Shown here: piece by piece, positions 11,480 to 20,143 of the stretch
How the letters are laid out: every line of letters starts with the position of its first letter
Position numbering within the stretch: the stretch's first letter is position 1
Origin: Advenella incenata
Lineage (GTDB): Bacteria; Pseudomonadota; Gammaproteobacteria; Burkholderiales; Burkholderiaceae_B
DNA: 64,000 bases
Assembly: GCF_004217095.1 (NCBI RefSeq)
Contig: NZ_SHKO01000003.1
Location: 496,001 to 560,000, forward strand
Direction of reading: 5' to 3'
The notes under the pieces: generated by a model
Seen by the model: only the letters and a program-made list of their open reading frames with translations
Databases searched by the model: none
What the model was told of the DNA's origin: nothing
Program-made: the position numbers and the translations under genes

Positions 11480-12028
11480 ATGGATGCACCTCGTTATACA
11501 CGAGTGGCAATGCTGCTGCATTGGATGATCGCACTGTGCCTGGTAGGGCAGTTTGTTCTGGGCTGGTACCTGGAAAGCATACCCCGGGGTGTACCGGATC
11601 GCAGCTATTTTGTGAATATACATAAAAGCACCGGCATACTGATCGGCCTGCTGATTCTGGCGCGTATTGGCTGGCGCCTTACCCACCGTCCCCCCGCGTT
11701 GCCCGTGTCCATCCCAACGTGGCAGCAAAAAGCGGCTTCTGCTACCCATTTTCTGCTTTATTTTTTTATGCTGCTGCTGCCGCTTACCGGCTATATTGCA
11801 TCCAACTTCAGCAAGTGGGGCGTCAAGTTTTTCAACACAATAGAATTGCCCCCCTGGGGCATCGAAGATAAAGCGATTTATGCGTTTTTCAATCAGTTGC
11901 ATGGGCTAATTTCCTGGATACTGCTGTGTCTGGTGATTCTGCATGTGCTGGCCGCCGTCTCGCACCTGGTGTCGGGACATCGGGAGGTGATCCATCGAAT
12001 GCTGCCTGGCTCCTCATCAGGCCGGTAG
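11480..12028 (+). CDS. Cytochrome b561-type di-heme membrane protein
   Basis: A 182-residue protein with four hydrophobic segments and histidines positioned for two b hemes (RVAMLLHW near the start, VNIHKSTG, SATHFLLYF, and LVILHVLAAVSH near the end). This is the prokaryotic cytochrome b561 family, which moves electrons between quinone and periplasmic donors or acceptors. An ATG three codons upstream abuts its AAGGGG, whereas the ATG at 11480 has a 9-base spacing, so I chose 11480. It lies 30 bases before the PQQ-associated propeller gene and is probably co-transcribed; a link to PQQ-dependent electron flow is inference. Confidence 0.85.
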   Translation: MDAPRYTRVAMLLHWMIALCLVGQFVLGWYLESIPRGVPDRSYFVNIHKSTGILIGLLILARIGWRLTHRPPALPVSIPTWQQKAASATHFLLYFFMLLLPLTGYIASNFSKWGVKFFNTIELPPWGIEDKAIYAFFNQLHGLISWILLCLVILHVLAAVSHLVSGHREVIHRMLPGSSSGR

Positions 12029-12058
12029 CACCACTATGTTGTCAAAGGAGACTTAAGG

Positions 12059-13006
12059 ATGAGACAAAAAATACTAATTACAACACTCGCAGCGTCATTG
12101 CTGTCGTTCGCCACTGCGGCTACAGCGGAACCATTTGCGTATGTGCCTAATGAAGGCGGCGCCAGTATTTCTGTGATCGATGTCGCGACCGACAAGGTTG
12201 TGGATACCATCAAGGACCTGGGTGCAAAACCCAGAGGGCTGGCTGCCAGTGGGGATAATCTGTATGTGAGCCAGCAAACCAATAACCAGCTCAAGATTGT
12301 AGACTTGAAGCAGCGCAAAGTGACAGGCAGCGTGAGCCTGGGAGAGTCACCTGAAGGGGTGTATGTCTCTGCAGATGGTCGCTGGATTGCCGCAGCGATC
12401 GAAGAGAATAATACGGTTGCCATTATTGATACTCAAACCAATAAAATGGTCGATGAGATCAAGGTGAACGGAGATAATCCCGAGCATGCCGTCTTTTCGC
12501 CCGATGGCAAAAAGCTGCTGGTGAGCGCCGAAGACGGGCATTCCGTTGACGTGATCGATTTTCCGGCGCGCAAGGCCGTCGCGGAGATTGAAGTGGGCAA
12601 ACGACCCCGTGGTATCGGTTATCTTCCCGATAGCAGCAAGGCCTATGTCGCCGCTGAAAACAGCAATGAAGTCTACGTGATTGACTTGCCCAACAATAAG
12701 GTCATCAAGAAGCTGGCCGGCGGCGTACGCTCCAATGGTGTGACGGTCAGCCCGGATGGCAGCCGCGTGTATATCTCCAACGGGGGTGATGCAAGCGTAT
12801 CGGTGATTGATACGGCCAAAGATGAAATCGTTGCCACTGTCAAGGTGGGGCAGCGTCCATGGAACATGGCAATTTCACCAGACGGCAAAAAACTGTATGT
12901 GGCCAACGGCCGCTCCAACAGCGTGACTGTGATCGATACGGAAAAGAATGCGAAGATTACCGATATCGCGGTGGGCGAACGTCCATGGGGTGTCTATATC
13001 CATTGA
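12059..13006 (+). CDS. YVTN-repeat beta-propeller, PQQ-catabolism associated
   Basis: A 315-residue secreted protein: signal peptide of about 23 residues ending ATA, then roughly seven repeats of about 42 residues containing the YVTN-like pattern (AYVPN, LYVSQ, AYVAAE, VYISNG, LYVANG) and SPDG turns. This is the seven-bladed propeller family found beside PQQ-dependent alcohol dehydrogenases and their ABC exporters. The molecular role is not established; a scaffold in the periplasm is plausible. GGAG lies 8 bases before the ATG. It converges with the xox operon across a terminator. Confidence 0.88.
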   Translation: MRQKILITTLAASLLSFATAATAEPFAYVPNEGGASISVIDVATDKVVDTIKDLGAKPRGLAASGDNLYVSQQTNNQLKIVDLKQRKVTGSVSLGESPEGVYVSADGRWIAAAIEENNTVAIIDTQTNKMVDEIKVNGDNPEHAVFSPDGKKLLVSAEDGHSVDVIDFPARKAVAEIEVGKRPRGIGYLPDSSKAYVAAENSNEVYVIDLPNNKVIKKLAGGVRSNGVTVSPDGSRVYISNGGDASVSVIDTAKDEIVATVKVGQRPWNMAISPDGKKLYVANGRSNSVTVIDTEKNAKITDIAVGERPWGVYIH

Positions 13007-13062
13007 TCGCTTTGGCCGCGGTTTGGCTGAGCGAGACAGTCGCTGTCGGCTATATGGTGGCA

Positions 13063-13092
13063 AAAGGGCCCGTTGTTTAGTACGGGCCCTTT
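13063..13092. terminator. Bidirectional terminator between the propeller gene and the xox operon
   Basis: A perfect 11-bp stem, AAAGGGCCCGT (13063-13073) and ACGGGCCCTTT (13082-13092), with an 8-base loop lies between two convergent genes. It is flanked by short T runs in both directions, so it can terminate both transcripts. Confidence 0.8.
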
Positions 13093-13116
13093 GCTGACAC
13101 ATTGCCGGGATGCTTG

Positions 13117-13872
13117 CTATCCCGGTATTTCCCCCCCGGAAATCGTCATGGATGTGTCCACCTGAGCTGGCTGGCTTTCGGCAAATTTTTCACTTGTGTA
13201 TACCTGATAAAGTCCGCCGGGTATGTTCGGACTGATCACGAAAACATATCGTTTGGCGGCGAACTTGCCAATTTTCTCCTTCATTGGATCATTGACATAG
13301 GGCTGAATCACGATGCGATCGGCCGCGATCTGCTTGTTCTCAAACTTGACATTGACCTTGTCTACTTTGACGTTGCTGTCGGCCAGCGCCAGCCGGATAC
13401 GCTTGCGAAAATAAACGGTAGAGCCGCCGGTAAATCGCTTCATCTCGGCAATATCGCGCTCCAGGAACCCCAGTAGAGCAGGGTTTCCTTCGGCATGATC
13501 AATGGGTGCGATCGGCGTATGGTTCGGGCCGGAAAGAAAATCCACGTTGACCGATGCCGTGCCGTCTTCATGACGTTGGCGAACGTCTACTTTGACCTTA
13601 TCATTGATTGTCGTCATGCTCGGACCCGCCTGGCGGTAAGTGTAATCAATAGACTGGCGGGTCGTGTTGGCAAAATGCTTGTCCAGAAACAACTTGCGTT
13701 CGGCTTCAGTAATGGGGTCAGATTCGGGCTTTGATGCGGGTGCGGCGGTGCCAGCCGGTTGTGCGGTTGTGGCGGGCTGGCTGGTATTTGCTGCCAGCAC
13801 GACCGTTGCCTGGCACGATAGCGCCAGCAATAGCGCGATGGAACCAGATCTGAAAATAGGGCGGTCAATCAT
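13117..13872 (-). CDS. Unknown periplasmic protein of the xox operon
   Basis: A 251-residue exported protein that I do not recognise. Residues 1-28 form a signal peptide ending VLA, followed by a Thr/Pro/Ala-rich linker to about residue 50. A mainly charged, beta-rich-looking domain follows, with no cysteine in the mature part and no heme motif. AGGAGACAAATC precedes the ATG. It begins 44 bases after the xoxJ stop, in the same direction, so it is probably the last gene of xoxF-G-J-orf. Its context suggests a periplasmic accessory of methanol dehydrogenase; that is inference only. Confidence 0.85.
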   Translation of the reverse strand: MIDRPIFRSGSIALLLALSCQATVVLAANTSQPATTAQPAGTAAPASKPESDPITEAERKLFLDKHFANTTRQSIDYTYRQAGPSMTTINDKVKVDVRQRHEDGTASVNVDFLSGPNHTPIAPIDHAEGNPALLGFLERDIAEMKRFTGGSTVYFRKRIRLALADSNVKVDKVNVKFENKQIAADRIVIQPYVNDPMKEKIGKFAAKRYVFVISPNIPGGLYQVYTSEKFAESQPAQVDTSMTISGGEIPG

Positions 13873-13916
13873 GATTTGTCTCCTGTCTTGTTGGCCGCAG
13901 TGGTCAACGAATTTAT

Positions 13917-14828
13917 TCAGTCGTCGTCATCTTCAATGCGATCAACAGGGGCCGTGGCTGTCGGAACATCATATTCTTTCAGAATAGCGGCGATCTCCGG
14001 GCCGCTGGAATCGATCAGCTCATTGAGCTTGTCGCGCAGTTTTTTGCTGTCATGCCGAACACCCATGGCAATGTTGAACGCAAATTGATGATGGTCGATA
14101 CGGGTGTCAAAGGGCACGACGGTCATGGGTACGCCGCCATCGCCATGCTTGGCGTAGTATCCGGCAATCGGACCCCAGGCAATGGCAATGTCAATTTTAC
14201 CGTTGGCCAGATCATGTTCGATAATCTGCCCGGGATACTGTTCCGGGTCTCCGGTTTGCAACTGATACGGCACCATGCGTTCCAGCAGGCTGTGCGACAA
14301 CAGCCAGTTTACCGGTGGTGTACCGGAGAAGGCGCCGATCTTGATTTTTGACAACGTCGCTTGATCCAGAGACATGATGTCTTCTGGCTTTTTGATGCCA
14401 TCCAGGCCCTTGCCTTTGACGTACACGATGGCGTAGGTTGATGTCATATAACGTTTGGTGGGAATGCCGCGTTCGAAGCCTGGCGATACGCCTGTGACGA
14501 CATCGCATTTATACCGGTCGGTCTTTGGGTCTTTGGCAGTCAGTGTTGCCCGCGTAAAACCCATGCGCTGAGGATACCAGGTGTGCTCCAGCTTCCAGCC
14601 CAGTTTTTTTGCGAACAGCGCAGCGATTTTGTTTTCGTAGCCACCTTCATCCTGTCGAGACATAGGCATATTGTTGGGATCCTGGCACACCCGCAGCACC
14701 TTTTCACCGTCCTTGTCCTGCTTTTTCGGTTCCTGCGCCAGCGCCGTTGCGGCAAGCAGGCTTGCACTCAGGGTGAGTGTGACAAGCAATGCAGAGCGTG
14801 GTATGGGCAGTAATTTATCTGACAGCAT
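13917..14828 (-). CDS. xoxJ: XoxJ/MxaJ-like periplasmic binding protein
   Basis: A 303-residue exported protein of the quinoprotein-dehydrogenase-associated substrate-binding family (XoxJ/MxaJ). The signal peptide ends ATALA at about residue 31. The mature protein has the family start (RVCQDPNNMPMS) and two-lobe binding-protein fold. XoxJ is required for active XoxF in methylotrophs, probably by assisting maturation. The first ATG at 14837 touches the GGAAGG site; the ATG at 14826-14828 has 9-base spacing, so it is preferred. The protein ends in Glu plus four aspartates (codons 13920-13934), which I find unusual. Confidence 0.9.
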   Translation of the reverse strand: MLSDKLLPIPRSALLVTLTLSASLLAATALAQEPKKQDKDGEKVLRVCQDPNNMPMSRQDEGGYENKIAALFAKKLGWKLEHTWYPQRMGFTRATLTAKDPKTDRYKCDVVTGVSPGFERGIPTKRYMTSTYAIVYVKGKGLDGIKKPEDIMSLDQATLSKIKIGAFSGTPPVNWLLSHSLLERMVPYQLQTGDPEQYPGQIIEHDLANGKIDIAIAWGPIAGYYAKHGDGGVPMTVVPFDTRIDHHQFAFNIAMGVRHDSKKLRDKLNELIDSSGPEIAAILKEYDVPTATAPVDRIEDDDD

Positions 14829-14922
14829 GGAATACATCCTTCCGACAACGATCATAACAATTGAAATAAAAAGCCGAAACGCAGGCAGGGCTCATCGAGA
14901 GCACCTGCTTATAGTAGCGTTT

Positions 14923-15576
14923 TTATTTATCCAGCGGGTACACATGTCCGGGGTCCAGCTTTCCATCTGCACGCGCTTTTAAATAAGTGTACAGATTATC
15001 AATATTCTTTACCAGGCGCGGTACGCTTTCAAATGGTGGCATGCCCTGTGGCAAACGCCCCTTGAGCACGGTGGTCTTGAATTCGTCGTGTGACAACTTG
15101 TTGATCGCGACAATCAGCGACGGTCCGACAAGGCCTTCCTGCTTGGCGCCGTGACAGCGCGCGCAATCGAGTGCCCGCCAGGTTTTCCATCCTTGCAGTA
15201 CATGGTCATCGGCCTTATTGCCTTCCTTGACCACATATTTGACGTCGCCGCCACCGGAGGCTGCTGGCGCGTCTGCGGGCTTGTCAGTTGCCGGTTTGTC
15301 TGCGGCTGTTGGCGGCTCGGCCGCAGTGGCTGGTGCCGGTGTTGGCGCAGTGGGCTTGGCAGCCGCGCCGGCCGGCACTTGCCGTTGTTCTGTCGATTCG
15401 GCCTTAAGGGTGCCTTGTGTTGTTTCTGCGCCCCCGTCACCAAAAGTGGTTGTGGTTGCTGCCAGCACTGTGGTCAGCAGTTGCGTACCAGTGTTGATAT
15501 CTGCGGCTTGCGCAGAGAAGGTACAGATTCCAGCGATAGCGAGTCCTGCTCCGATTGTGCGTAAACGTAAAGTCAT
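14923..15576 (-). CDS. xoxG: XoxG-like cytochrome c
   Basis: A 217-residue periplasmic c-type cytochrome, the probable electron acceptor of XoxF. A signal peptide ends near residue 24. An unusually long Pro/Ala/Thr-rich linker of about 70 residues (roughly 40-108) precedes the heme domain. Heme is bound by CARCH (Cys138, Cys141, His142), with Met179 in LPQGMPPF as likely axial ligand. It lies between xoxF and xoxJ. Typical XoxG proteins lack such a long low-complexity linker, which may tether or space the heme domain. Confidence 0.9.
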   Translation of the reverse strand: MTLRLRTIGAGLAIAGICTFSAQAADINTGTQLLTTVLAATTTTFGDGGAETTQGTLKAESTEQRQVPAGAAAKPTAPTPAPATAAEPPTAADKPATDKPADAPAASGGGDVKYVVKEGNKADDHVLQGWKTWRALDCARCHGAKQEGLVGPSLIVAINKLSHDEFKTTVLKGRLPQGMPPFESVPRLVKNIDNLYTYLKARADGKLDPGHVYPLDK

Positions 15577-15655
15577 ATTGAGTTTGTCCCAGATTTATCA
15601 TGCAGGCATTGCACATGCCGCCATGAATTTGTGTTTCTTTTGATACCTTGATATT

Positions 15656-15687
15656 GCAGGGTGAGCGGCGTGAACCGGCCACCCTGC
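15656..15687 (-). promoter_or_regulatory. Hairpin between xoxF and xoxG
   Basis: A perfect 8-bp stem, GCAGGGTG (15656-15663) and CACCCTGC (15680-15687), with an inner CGG/CCG pair set lies 10 bases beyond the xoxF stop. No T run follows on the minus strand, so it probably protects or partly attenuates the transcript rather than ending it. Confidence 0.5.
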
Positions 15688-15697
15688 ATGACGCTAT

Positions 15698-17545
15698 TTA
15701 TTGCGTTTTTGTGGTTTTTTCTGCCGCTGCGGTAGCGACATTGTCAGGCAATGCGAAGACCATCAGTGCACCGCCAAGTTCGGTGTATTTGGCCAGATCC
15801 TTGTAGCCGCCAACTGCACCCAGGCCGTCGGTAGACTTTTCAAGACCTGCTGCCAGACCAATGCCGGCCCAGCCGCCAATACCGGACAGTACGCCAACGT
15901 ATTGTTTGCCTTCGTATTTCCAGGTGGTGACGTTGCCAATCACGCCAGAAGGTGTTTTGAACTTCCACAGTTCTTTGCCGCTGGTGTCAACGGCTTTAAT
16001 ATAACCTTCAAGCGTACCGTAGAAAACCACATCACCGGCTGTGGCAAGGGCGCCGCTCCATACGGAGAATCGTTCAGGAATGCTCCACAGGATTTTGCCT
16101 TTGTCTGCATCCCAGGCAATGAAGTTACCCATGCCACCATGGCTGTTGGGGGTAGGGAACATGGACACAGTTGCACCAACGTACGGCTGACCAGCTACAT
16201 AATCAACTGCAAATGGTTCATAGTCCATGCAAACGTGGTTGGTGGGGACGTAGAATACGCCGGTTTTGGGTGAGAATGCAGCAGGTTGCTGATCCTTGGT
16301 ACCCAGTGCAGATGGACAAATGCCCTTGACGTTGACATCTTCACCACCTTTGGCGGGGCTATATTTGCTGTTGACAACAGGACGGCCGGACTTCATGTCG
16401 ATTTTGTCGGCCCAGTTGATGGTCGGATCGAATTTCTCGGCAACCAGCAATTCGCCTGATTCACGGTCAAGCGTATAGCCAAAACCGTTGCGGTCAAAGT
16501 GAACGAGCGCCTTGCGATCTTTGCCACCCACTTTGATATCGGCAAGGATATTTTCATTGACGCCGTCATAATCCCATTCGTCATGCGGTGTCATCTGGTA
16601 AACCCATTTGGCTACACCGGTATCCAGATCCCGTGCGATGATGGACATGGACCATTTGTTGTCGCCAGGGCGTTGCGATGGGTTCCAGGTGCCGGGGTTG
16701 CCGGTACCGTAGTACACCAGATTCAGGGCAGGATCATAACTGAACCAGCCCCAGGTGGTGCCGCCGCCAATTTTCCACTGATCGCCTTTCCAGGATTTGA
16801 TCGAGGAGTCTTTACCCACGGCAGCCATTTTGCCATCGGTCCAGGTCATGGTTTTTTCGGGATCAAACAACATTTCGTTGTCAGGGCCTGTCGAGTAGGC
16901 TTTCCAGGCTTCCTTGCCGTCTTTCAGGTTGTAGGCCAGCAGACGTCCCCGTACACCAAACTCACCACCGGAGATGCCGGTGATCACTTTATCCTTGAAT
17001 ATATGCGGCGCATTGGTATTGCTTTCACCGACTTTGAAGTCGCCGTTCTTGACCTTCCATACTTCCTTGCCGGTTTTGGCATCCAGGGCCACCATGGTGG
17101 TGTCATTCTGTTGCAGAATGATTTTGCCATCGCCGAATGCCAGGCCGCGATTAACCGTATCACAGCACATGATGGTAATCACGTTGGGATCCTGGGTAGG
17201 CTCATACTTCCAGAGCATACTCTGATCCTTCAGACTGATAGCGTACACCTTATTAGGAAAGGGGCTATGAACGTACATGACGTCCCCAATCACCAGTGGT
17301 CCACCCTCGTGTCCCCGCAGTACGCCGGTGGAGAAAGTCCAGGCCACCTGAAGGTTCTTTACGTTGTCCTTGTTGATCTGATCCAGTTTACTGTAGCGCT
17401 GGTTGGCAAAATCGCCTGCCTGAACCGCCCAGTTATCCGGGTTTTTCATAGCTTCCTGCAATTGTGGATCCGCCTGTGCCGAGCCAGTAAAGGCCAGCGC
17501 ACCTGCGACACATAGCATCTGTTTAAGGGTTATCTTAAAAGACAT
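15698..17545 (-). CDS. xoxF: Lanthanide-type PQQ methanol dehydrogenase XoxF
   Basis: A 615-residue periplasmic PQQ alcohol dehydrogenase with an eight-bladed propeller; signal peptide to Ala25. The HDEWDYDG segment at 321-328 carries the catalytic Asp325 plus the extra Asp327 that marks lanthanide-dependent XoxF; calcium MxaF enzymes have Ala there. Other metal ligands are predicted at Glu195 (GGEFGVRG) and Asn283 (GTGNPG). The vicinal disulfide Cys127-Cys128 is present. GGAGGAAGAC precedes the ATG. It oxidises methanol to formaldehyde or further to formate, passing electrons to XoxG. First gene of xoxF-xoxG-xoxJ-orf. Lanthanide use is inferred from Asp327. Confidence 0.95.
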   Translation of the reverse strand: MSFKITLKQMLCVAGALAFTGSAQADPQLQEAMKNPDNWAVQAGDFANQRYSKLDQINKDNVKNLQVAWTFSTGVLRGHEGGPLVIGDVMYVHSPFPNKVYAISLKDQSMLWKYEPTQDPNVITIMCCDTVNRGLAFGDGKIILQQNDTTMVALDAKTGKEVWKVKNGDFKVGESNTNAPHIFKDKVITGISGGEFGVRGRLLAYNLKDGKEAWKAYSTGPDNEMLFDPEKTMTWTDGKMAAVGKDSSIKSWKGDQWKIGGGTTWGWFSYDPALNLVYYGTGNPGTWNPSQRPGDNKWSMSIIARDLDTGVAKWVYQMTPHDEWDYDGVNENILADIKVGGKDRKALVHFDRNGFGYTLDRESGELLVAEKFDPTINWADKIDMKSGRPVVNSKYSPAKGGEDVNVKGICPSALGTKDQQPAAFSPKTGVFYVPTNHVCMDYEPFAVDYVAGQPYVGATVSMFPTPNSHGGMGNFIAWDADKGKILWSIPERFSVWSGALATAGDVVFYGTLEGYIKAVDTSGKELWKFKTPSGVIGNVTTWKYEGKQYVGVLSGIGGWAGIGLAAGLEKSTDGLGAVGGYKDLAKYTELGGALMVFALPDNVATAAAEKTTKTQ

Positions 17546-18109
17546 GTCTTCCTCCGGGGTTATCGTTATATATTTCAGAACACGAATTAAAGGTCTTACG
17601 CGAACATAGCACGAGCAGCATGCATATGGTCATAGATTGCTATAAGCACAATTCATGCCAATCTGAACAAGGCCGACGTGCACGCGTGCAAATGGCGGTG
17701 TATCGACGTGTTGGGCACAATCGTGCCGGCGTAGCGGGGTATATCGGTCATCATGTGCATATATATAGGCGGTCAAATGTACCGCAAGCAGAACAAGGTC
17801 AGGACATTATGTGTCGTTTTAGGACAGGCGCCGTTTTGCGCCGGGCTGCCACAGGCGCGCGGGCCGATAAGGAGCGGCATCCGAAAAAACATTCATTGAA
17901 ATGAAAGCCGGTGTTTGGCATGATGAGAACTCGGTTGTACTTTGAAAGTCATGTGCATTGATTACCAGCAGTTGCGCGATTGCCCAGGGTGCGAAGGGAC
18001 GGTCAAAATCGATATCACAATTGAAATTGCGAGCCTATGTGATGGCCGCAGTTGCTGCGATGCACGGATAGGTCAGAATGGTAAATAAAATCCCCAAGGA
18101 GATAATCAC
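17546..18109. other. Intergenic region upstream of xoxF
   Basis: 564 bases between divergent xoxF and the AhpD-like gene. The xoxF ribosome site occupies its left end and an AAGGAG site its right end, so both promoters must lie here. A small GGCGC-CGTTTT-GCGCC hairpin is visible near 17829-17844. I see no convincing gene or clear -24/-12 promoter. Confidence 0.5.
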
Positions 18110-18409
18110 ATGTATGATATGAAGCATCTTGCCCATATGAAGGACCTTGATACCGCTGCACCGCAAGCCATGCAGGCGTTTCGCGCATTTGACCAGGCTG
18201 CGTTTGCCGATGGCGCTTTGAGTGCACTGCAAAAACAGATTATCGCGCTTGCTGTTGCCGTCACTACGCAATGTCCTTATTGCATTGCAATACATACCAA
18301 GCAGGCGCGCGAGGCAGGCGCAACCGATGCCCAGCTTGCCGAAGCCGCGCTGGTTGCAGCTGCAATCCGTGCCGGTGGGGCGGTCACGCACGCAACGCAT
18401 ATGTTCTGA
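18110..18409 (+). CDS. AhpD-like carboxymuconolactone decarboxylase family protein
   Basis: A 99-residue all-helical protein of the AhpD/CMD family. The redox motif CPYC occurs at about residues 56-59, followed by a conserved His (IHTKQAREAG), the pattern of small AhpD-like peroxidase or thiol-disulfide proteins rather than true decarboxylases. AAGGAGATAATCAC precedes the ATG. It diverges from xoxF. It may detoxify peroxide or alkylating products during C1 oxidation; no specific partner is encoded nearby. Confidence 0.88.
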   Translation: MYDMKHLAHMKDLDTAAPQAMQAFRAFDQAAFADGALSALQKQIIALAVAVTTQCPYCIAIHTKQAREAGATDAQLAEAALVAAAIRAGGAVTHATHMF

Positions 18410-18799
18410 TAATCCGCTGCCGGTTGCGGCACCCGGACATCGCATTGGCGCCGACAGGGCGGTGCAACACCCCGCAGCAGCGGGCGCATCGTGGTTGCAG
18501 CGGTGCTCTGGAACTGGCACAGTGTGTGACATTGTTGTGCCGAAAGCTGTGGGTGCTGCGCCTGCGCGCAGCGCTCAGTGTCGTGGGCCGACGGTCGCTC
18601 GTCATGATGCGCAGCGGTGCCTTGCCGGCGATGGCCGCTGGCTGTGGCGCGGGACATGGTTCAGCTTGGAGCGTGGCACAATAATTGCTTGCAACAGAAT
18701 GGAAGAGGGCGCAATAGGAGGAGCGAACATAAACAGGCAGCGGTTCGCTTGCGCCGTCTTTGATGTGCATAGTCTGCTTTATTCGATTCGTAGGACAAC
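18410..18799. other. Gap without a supported gene
   Basis: 390 bases between two plus-strand genes. Open frames occur on both strands but have odd Ala/His/Cys-rich composition and no good ribosome site, so I regard them as chance frames. An AGGACAAC ribosome site for the next gene ends the gap. Confidence 0.45.
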
Positions 18800-19180
18800 A
18801 TGAAATTTTCCATTAAAAAAATGTTCCCCGCCCTGTTATCCCTCGTCGTGCTGGGTGCGGCGCCGGCCAGCGCCCAGGCTAACGATTTTCCTACCACGAC
18901 CAGAGTAGAGTACGTGCTCGAGTGCATGCAGAAACATAATCGTGATTATGAATATTTTTATAAATGTTCATGTGTGGTCGATGAAATTGCCAAAAACGTA
19001 AACTACAACGAGTTCAATGAAATTTCGACAGCGGCCCGTTATGCCCGCCTGGGCGGTGAGCGCGGCAGTGTCTTTCGCGATCCGAAAGACGTCAAGCGCA
19101 TGGCTAAAAAATACAGGACGCTGGAGGCCAATGCCAACAAAGCCTGCTTTGTGAAAGCACCGGCCGATGATGATGACTAA
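18800..19180 (+). CDS. Small secreted four-cysteine protein, unknown, acidic tail
   Basis: A 126-residue exported protein I cannot place in a named family. The signal peptide ends ASAQA near residue 27. The mature domain has four cysteines (42, 56, 58, 116), including a CSC motif, enough for two disulfides, and several helices rich in Tyr and Lys. It ends PADDDD, an acidic tail resembling that of XoxJ in the same region. AGGACAAC precedes the ATG. The location 1.3 kb from xoxF and the matching tail suggest, but do not prove, a role in PQQ or lanthanide-dependent oxidation. Confidence 0.8.
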   Translation: MKFSIKKMFPALLSLVVLGAAPASAQANDFPTTTRVEYVLECMQKHNRDYEYFYKCSCVVDEIAKNVNYNEFNEISTAARYARLGGERGSVFRDPKDVKRMAKKYRTLEANANKACFVKAPADDDD

Positions 19181-19822
19181 GGTCATCGCTGATTGATATC
19201 CATGGCTCAATGCTGCGCGCGGCAGGCACGCTGCTTGCGCTGACGCGCTGTGCCGCTCAACATTCGCTGGTGTGAGAGGCGGACAAGCGGTCCGTGCAGG
19301 CAGTTTATTTTTACAAATTGGCCCAGCCTTTGGGGCTCACCATGCATCGCAATCGTTGCGCTGTCAGTCGCGCGGACACAATGTCATAAAGTAATGCGTG
19401 TGGTGAGCACGCCGGTTTGTGCCTGGCTGCGCGCCGGCGGCTGGCCCAGGTGTGAGTGCAATGGCCGGCCAGGGCGTGAGCCGGTCCGGGAGATGACATA
19501 AACGTTGTCAGAAGTCTGCACTCTCGCATTTAAGTCGGCCACGGCATTCGTGCCGCGCGGCCGGATCGGGCTTGCCCGGGATCGCGTAGCACAGCTGTTC
19601 AGACCTATTGACGGGCCCGTCCTGAGCCAATCGCGCCAATAACGGCAGCGCCAAACATATATTTAGACGATGTTTTAAACGGATTATGGGCAAGTATTGC
19701 TAGGGTATATCACTAATTGCAGAAACATAGGGCTACAGGTAAAACGGTCATGTTTGCTGCATAAATGATAAGCATTAGAGAGCTACGATCAAAATTTAAC
19801 GATACTTTCTGGGAGGAAAGAT
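19181..19822. other. Gap without a supported gene
   Basis: 642 bases between the secreted protein gene and yjcH. Composition shifts from GC-rich (19200-19640) to AT-rich (19650-19820); the latter should carry the yjcH-actP promoter. GGGAGG lies before the yjcH ATG. I see no convincing gene, RNA gene or perfect repeat. Confidence 0.5.
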
Positions 19823-20143
19823 ATGAGTGAGGATATCGTTCAACGGGTGATTGCGAACCCGAAATACAAAGAAATGACGCGAATGCGCAGCACGTATGGC
19901 TGGGTCTTTTCGGCCATTATTCTGGTTGCGTATTATGTCGGTTTTATTGGCATTATTGCGTTTGACAAACAACTGTTCGCCCAGTCCATCAGTGGTGGCG
20001 CCATGACTTGGGGTATTCCGGTAGGTTTTGGTCTGATGATTCTGATTATTGCACTGACCGGCGTTTATATTTGGATCGCGAACTCCAAATTTGACGCAAT
20101 GGAACGCAGCTTGCTGAACGACGTAGGGGCAACTCATGAATAA
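19823..20143 (+). CDS. yjcH: DUF485 inner-membrane protein (YjcH)
   Basis: A 106-residue protein with two transmembrane helices separated by a short loop (about residues 26-48 and 62-85) and the DUF485 N-terminal pattern ([16 protein letters not shown]). It is the usual partner of the acetate symporter ActP; its stop overlaps the actP start by 8 bases, so they are translationally coupled. Its exact role is unknown. Confidence 0.93.
   Translation: MSEDIVQRVIANPKYKEMTRMRSTYGWVFSAIILVAYYVGFIGIIAFDKQLFAQSISGGAMTWGIPVGFGLMILIIALTGVYIWIANSKFDAMERSLLNDVGATHE

Noticed and set aside
17620-17904. 94-residue plus-strand frame upstream of xoxF
   Set aside because: Irregular composition, no ribosome site, and it lies in the region that must contain promoters.
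18410-18803. Long overlapping frames in the gap after the AhpD-like gene
   Set aside because: Both strands are open because the DNA is GC-rich; residues are Ala/His/Cys-rich with no signals.
19640-19720. Possible sigma-54 promoter upstream of yjcH (TGGGCAAGTATTGCT)
   Set aside because: The GG-to-GC spacing is one base short of the -24/-12 pattern, so it does not fit.
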